Origin: Ramlibacter montanisoli
Lineage (GTDB): Bacteria > Pseudomonadota > Gammaproteobacteria > Burkholderiales > Burkholderiaceae_C
NCBI RefSeq assembly: GCF_013087525.1
Contig: NZ_JABFCS010000001.1
Coordinates: 2,418,001 to 2,482,000 of the forward strand
DNA: 64,000 bases
Direction of reading: 5' to 3'
The notes under the pieces were generated by a model, which did no database searches, was not told the DNA's origin, and saw only the letters and a list, made by a program, of their open reading frames with translations. Position 1 is the stretch's first letter, and each line of letters opens with the position of its first letter. The translations under genes and the position numbers were made by a program. Below are positions 59,201-64,000 of the stretch, piece by piece.

Positions 59201-62200
59201 GATCGAAGGCCGCCGCACGGCGACCACCACCGACAACAGCTACCGCGTGACGCTCCAGCCGGTGATCGACCCGGTGCACACGCTGGTGCTGGGCCAGTCG
59301 CAGGGCCTGGCGCCGACCTGGACCGGTGGGCAACTCGCGCTTGCCGGCCATCACTGGCTGCAGACCCCCGACGCCGCCGACCTGAATGCGCCGCGCGCGC
59401 TCACGATCGAAGCCTGGGTGACGGTGGACCGGTTCGTCAACAGCTTCATGCCGATCGTCTACAAGGGCGCGGGGGACGCCACCTTCGGCGCGCGCCGCAC
59501 CTACTCGCTGTGGGTCAACAACAGCGGCAACCTGATCCTGAGCACCGGCGACGGCGCCGAACAAGCCGTGACCACCAGCGGTTCGCCCATCCGGCTCGGG
59601 GTGCGCACGCACGTGGCAGCGACGATCGACCGGGACGCCGGCACGATGAAGATCTTCGTCGACGGCGTGCAGGTCGCCGCCGCCGCCGTGCGGACGACCA
59701 ACCCCTTTAGCAGCACGTCGGCGCTGGACGTCGGCCGCACCCGCGAGCCCTCGTCCCAGTTCAGCACCTTCAACGGCACGATCGAAGACCTGCGCTTGTG
59801 GAAGGTCGCGCGCAGCGGCGCCGAAATCGAAGCCGCGCGCCACGCGGCCGTCGCCGCCGGAACGCCGAACCTGATGCTGAACTGGCGCCTCGACGAAGGC
59901 AGCGGCACCGTGCTGGCAGACAGCAGCGGGCTGGGACATGCCGGCAGCGTGTCGGGCCTGTTCGACAACCTGCCCGGCACGGTGGCCGGCCGCATCGAGG
60001 TGCCGGGCCAGCGCGTGGTCTACACGCTGGACCTGCTGCAACCGAAGCAGGTCGTGTTCGACTCGCTGGCGGACACCAACTTCACCTGGACGCTGGAAGG
60101 CCCGCGGGGCACGCATGTCAGCGCTCGCAGCTTCCAGGGCAGCGACTCGCGCGAGTGGGGCACCGCCGACGGCTACATCGCCGACTTCGCGGCCGGCAAC
60201 CGGCTGGTGCACGAGCTGGCCCCCGGCCGCTACACGTTCACCATCGACGCGCCGGGGATGCCACCGGCGCTTTCGCATGGCGCCTGATCGACCTCGCGCA
60301 GGCCACGGCGTTCACTCCCGGCAGCGTGGTCACGGGCAGCATCGATCCCGGCAATGCCACCCAGGCCTGGCGTTTCGACGCGGCCGCCGGCGACCGGGTG
60401 GCCTTCGACTTCCTGTCCGCCTCCGACGCCGACATGCAGTGGCGCCTGATCTCGCCGGCCGGCGACCAGCTTTTCAGCAGCTTCTTCGGCTCCGACGTGG
60501 CCGAACGCACGCTGACGCAGGCCGGAAGCTACACGCTGCTGGTCGAAGGGCGGCGGCACCACCAGTCGCCCAACGGCTACAGCTTCCAGGTGCTGCCCCG
60601 GGGCAACACGCTGGCCGAGCGCATCAGCGGCATCGACGACAGCTTCGATGGCGCCAGCCTCGCCAGCCACTGGGGGTGCCCACGGGCACCGGCACCATGA
60701 CGCCCGCGTTCGAATCGCTCGACGGCGCGAGCGTCCTGCGGCTGACGTCCGTGCGCGGCGGCGGCGGCACCGGGCTCTCCTTGCCCGGCACGCGCAACGT
60801 CGCGGGCCAGGGCCTGGACTTCGAGATCCGCCTGAATACCCTGGTACAGGGCACCGGCGCCAGCACCGACGAATTCATCGCGCTGAGCCTCTCGGCGGTG
60901 GACGATCCGAATCGCAGCCTGTACGTCAACCTGTTCAGCGACGCCAACGGAGCCAACCGCCAGTTCCGCTCGGCGCGTTCCGACCTGGGGCGCCTCGACC
61001 AGGCCTTCGCCTTCGCCGACAACACCTGGTATCGACTGAAGCTCGAGGCCGCTGCCAACGGCAACGTGCGTGCGGTGGTCCTGAGCGACGCCAGCACCGA
61101 ACTGCTGTCGCGCGACCTGGGCGTGACGGCGGACTGGTTCACGGGCGGCGCCCGCTTTGGCATCTACCAGTTCAACACGCTCGGCGGCACGGCAACCAAG
61201 GCCGACGTCGCCATCGACTGGGCCCGGCTGGACACGACGCCGGCGGCACCGGCGCCGCTGGTGCTGGATGCCTTGACCAGCGGCGAGCGCACGGTGGCCA
61301 CGCAGCGCGACCTCTACAGCTTCACGCTGGCGCAGGACACGCTGGTGGTGATGGACCCGCGCGTGGACAACGGGCAACTGCGCTGGACGCTCACGGGCGA
61401 CCGGGGCCAGATCGGCAGCCTGAACTTCCAGCAGCGCAGCTGGGACATGGGCGGCAATCCGGTGATGCGCCTGGCCGCGGGAACCTATACGCTGCGCATC
61501 GACGGCAACACCACCGGTGCCTACGGCTTCCGGCTGATGGACCTGTCGGCCGCCACGGTGCTCACGCCGGGCACGCCGCTGTCGGACACGCTGGCCCCGG
61601 GCAACAGCACGCGCGCCTACCGCTTCGATGCCGCCGCGGGCGACCGGGTGTACTTTGACGCGCAGCAGGCAAGCAACGGCGACTCCAGCTGGCGGCTGAT
61701 CTCGCCCAGCGGCGACCAGCGCTGGATCACCGGGCTGACCAGCGACGTGGACGTCACCACGCTGGACCAGGCCGGCACCTGGACCCTGGTCGTCGAGGGC
61801 CGCCGCTACCAGGCGGCCGCCACGAATGCGTTCCGGATCAACGCGCAGCCCGTGGCCGACATCGAGGCCACGCTGGTGGTCGGCGAACGCGTGGACGGCA
61901 CCATCGCGCACACCGGCCAGCGCCTCCACTACGAATTCACGCTCGGCACCCGCGCGGCCATGCTGTTCGATGCGCTGTCCGATTCGCCCTTCAACTGGAG
62001 CCTGCGCGGCCCGCGCGGGACCCTGGTCGGGCCCGGCGGCTTCCTGGGGGGCGAGCGGGCCATCCGCTCCTCCGATTCGTGGGACATCGGCGGCAATCCG
62101 CTGCTCGACCTGGAAGCGGGCAACTACGTCCTGACCGTGGACGGCGCCGCCGACGCCACCGGCAACGTCGCCTTCCGGCTGCTCGATCTGGCCGCCGCCA

Positions 62201-64000
62201 CCCCGATCACGCCGGGGTGGCCCGCAGCGGGACGCTGAGCCCGGGCAACGAGACCGACCTGTACCGCTTCGAGGCCACCGCCGGCGACCGCTACTACTTC
62301 GATTCGCAGCAGGTCGCCAATGGCGATGCGCTGTGGCGCTTGTATGGCCCCCTCGGCAATCTCGTCTGGCTGCAGGGTCTCCCGAGCGACGTCGACGTCC
62401 TCACACTGGGCGACACCGGCACCTACACGCTGGCCATCGAAGGCCGACGCTACACGACCGCGCTCAATGACTACCGCGTGCTCGCGCAGCCCTTGCCGGT
62501 GGTGGCGCCGGTCCGCCTGAGCGCCCTCGAGAGCACGCCCGCCCCCGACCTGCGGCCGACCGACCTTCTGGTCGAGGGCACGATCGAGGCCGGTGCGACG
62601 GTCACGTTCCACTGGGTGGATCGCAACGAGGGGCTGCTTCCCGCCGATGTCGCCTGGCGCGACCGCGTGGTCGTCACGCGCGTAGGCAGCGACGAGGTGA
62701 TCGCCAGCGTGGTGCTGCCCTACGACGCCGGCGCACTGGGCGCCCTGGCCGCGGGCGCGCAGCTGGCGCGGTCGGCCGCGGTCACGCTGCCCGAAGGCGC
62801 CCTCGGCGCCGGCCTGCTGCGCTTTGCCGTCACGCTCGACATCGACAACGCACTGGCCGAGCAGAACGGTCCGGGCACCGCGGAGGGCAACAACGCCGCC
62901 GACACGGTGGTCACGTCGACGTTGCCGGTCTACGCCGATCTGCAGCCCGGCGCGCTGACCGTCACGCCGCCCAGCGGCTGGGAGGCCGGTGCGGCGGTCA
63001 CGGTGCAGTGGCGCAGCACGAACAACGGCACGCGCGACGCCAGCGGGCCCTGGACCGAGACCTTGCTGGTGCGCAACGTCTCGTCCAACCAGACCGTCCT
63101 GTCGCAGACCCTCACGCATGACGGCAGCGCGCTCGCCGCGGGCGGCGGCTTCGTCGAACGCAGCGTCGGTTTCAGCTGGCCGTCCGGCAGCCTCGAAACC
63201 GGCCTCTACACCTTCAGCGTCACCGTCGACAGCGGCGCGTCGGTCGTGGAGGTCAATGCCGGCGGCACCGGCGAGACCAACAACGTCGCCAGCCTGTCGG
63301 TCGCGTCGGCACCGGACCTGCGCGTGCAGGGCCTGGCGCTCGACCCCGGCCCCCTGCTCTCCAGCGCGACGCTCACGCTGCGCTGGACCACCCTCAACGA
63401 GGGCAACGCCGTCGTACGCAACGGCTTCAGCGAGCGCGTGCGGGTGGTCAACATCGCCACGGGCCAGGTCATCCTCAACACGGCGGTGCTGTACGACGCC
63501 GCGGTGGGCGGTGTCATTGCCGCGGGGGAGCCGCGCGCGGGAGATCAGTTTCCAGCTGCCCGACGGGCAGGCAGGAGCCGGCAACTTCGAAGTGACGGTC
63601 ACGAGCGATTCCGACGTCAACGGCAGCAGCGGCGTGCTGGAGTTGAACGCGTCCAACACGGCGGAAGGGAACAATGCGGCGAGCCTGACGTTCACTTCGG
63701 CCCAGGCGGCCTACCCGAACCTGGTGGCCGGCGCCCCGGTCTCGGTGCCGAGCGCTGGCGGGGGCCAGACGGTCACCGTCACCTGGACGGTGACGAATGC
63801 CGGCGCCACCGCCGCGACCGGCAGCTGGATCGATCGCCTCGTGCTCTCGGGCGACGGCAGCTTCGGCAATGGCGACGACCGCCTGAGCGTGGACGTGCCG
63901 CACACCGGCCCCCTGGCCGCCGGCGCGAGCTATGACGCGAGTGCGCTGGTCACGCTGCCGAACCAGTTCGACGGCACCCTGCACTGGATCGTGCGCACCG
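53226..64000 (+). CDS. Giant LEPR-XLL-type surface protein with LamG-like and pre-peptidase-like modules, 3' end outside window (eight apparent frameshifts)
   Basis: At least ~3590 codons. The N terminus (MDTRSRKTDSGSRAALSNRQ) leads to FETFEPRVLLAAD, an LEPR-XLL-like motif found at the start of very large bacterial surface or secreted proteins. Then come alternating pre-peptidase-like beta domains (DRYVFSVQDE; ELAPGRYTFTIDAPG) and four LamG-like lectin folds (~54080-54620, 56730-57240, 58060-58510, 59340-59830), each with WTHVAAVIDR or RTHVAATIDR strands and a (D/E)LRLW-type ending. From ~62530 the style changes to CARDB-like domains. Shifts: 53968, 55010, 55484, 58484, 60255, 60674, 62215, 63537. 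Likely adhesive or polysaccharide-binding; function inferred. Confidence 0.78.
54736..55306 (+). repeat. Intragenic repeat A, copy 1 (giant surface protein)
   Basis: About 570 bp coding for IEVPGQRVVYTLDLLQPKQV through TLLVEGRR. Nearly identical to 59981-60551, 5245 bp downstream. Both copies carry the same apparent one-G deficit in GCGCCGGGGATG. Confidence 0.88.
55985..56600 (+). repeat. Intragenic repeat B, copy 1 (giant surface protein)
   Basis: About 615 bp coding for DVAIDWARLDTTPAAPAPLV through VEGRRYQAA. Nearly identical to 61204-61819, 5219 bp downstream. Confidence 0.9.
59981..60551 (+). repeat. Intragenic repeat A, copy 2 (giant surface protein)
   Basis: Second copy of the 570-bp tract starting at 54736. 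A few synonymous and a few coding changes; the LamG-like module before it is only moderately similar to the one before copy 1, so the near-identity is local. Confidence 0.88.
61204..61819 (+). repeat. Intragenic repeat B, copy 2 (giant surface protein)
   Basis: Second copy of the 615-bp tract starting at 55985; almost no differences (for example ACACTC/LAVM versus LVVM). The segment between repeats A and B has diverged in both copies. Confidence 0.9.

Overview
The window is very GC-rich, gene-dense DNA. Gene content suggests a betaproteobacterium of the Comamonadaceae, perhaps Ramlibacter-like: a TakP-type TRAP system with several spare binding proteins, long Ig-like type I secretion substrates, an SOS-controlled helicase and several small stress-type proteins. 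The taxonomic call is an inference from gene content and style, not from a marker gene. No rRNA, tRNA, CRISPR array, insertion sequence, phage gene or replication origin was recognised.

Layout: (1) 1-13005: the 5' part of an EgtB/SenA-like gene, divergent TRAP permease genes dctQ-dctM, three membrane proteins (an Na+/H+ antiporter, a Kef-type antiporter, a DedA protein), then five tandem paralogous TRAP substrate-binding proteins on the minus strand. (2) 13279-28300: a type I secretion locus with a giant repeat adhesin of about 3490 residues, a TolC-like outer membrane protein, an ABC exporter and an HlyD adaptor; the last three overlap at their start/stop codons. (3) 28320-31370: dxs-ispA-xseB, isoprenoid precursor synthesis plus the exonuclease VII small subunit. 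(4) 31463-35108: a Rieske oxygenase, a LeuD homologue and an EamA permease with overlapping ends, then a rhodanese. (5) 35168-50774: a block of mostly small envelope, stress and disordered proteins, with a CPA1 antiporter, paired hydrolases, a phosphatase, an SOS-type helicase/DUF72 divergent pair, DUF4019/DUF4142 proteins, a Gly/Ser/Tyr/Gln-rich low-complexity protein, a ZIP transporter and an I78-type inhibitor. (6) 50857-52809: glutathione-dependent formaldehyde oxidation (frmA-fghA). (7) 53226 to the window end: a giant surface protein with an LEPR-XLL-like N terminus, LamG-like and pre-peptidase-like beta modules, cut by the window edge.

Two things stand out. First, five minus-strand stress-type transcription units (starts at 35932, 36609, 40134, 41244 and 47690) share an upstream sequence reading TCCTAC-N17/18-(C/A)CGACA on the coding strand, often followed about 19 bases later by a CTA-type hexamer. 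This looks like one regulon and points to a common sigma factor or activator. It includes a bacterial protein resembling eukaryotic FUS-type low-complexity domains. Second, the 17-bp gap between the helicase and DUF72 start codons is almost entirely a perfect CTGT-N8-ACAG LexA box, implying SOS control of a possibly leaderless divergent promoter.

Caution: 14 genes carry 29 apparent frameshifts. Most are repaired by adding one base to a short C or G run, and the encoded proteins are otherwise well conserved on both sides. These look like assembly indels rather than decay, so the genes are given here as full-length CDS with the shift positions noted.
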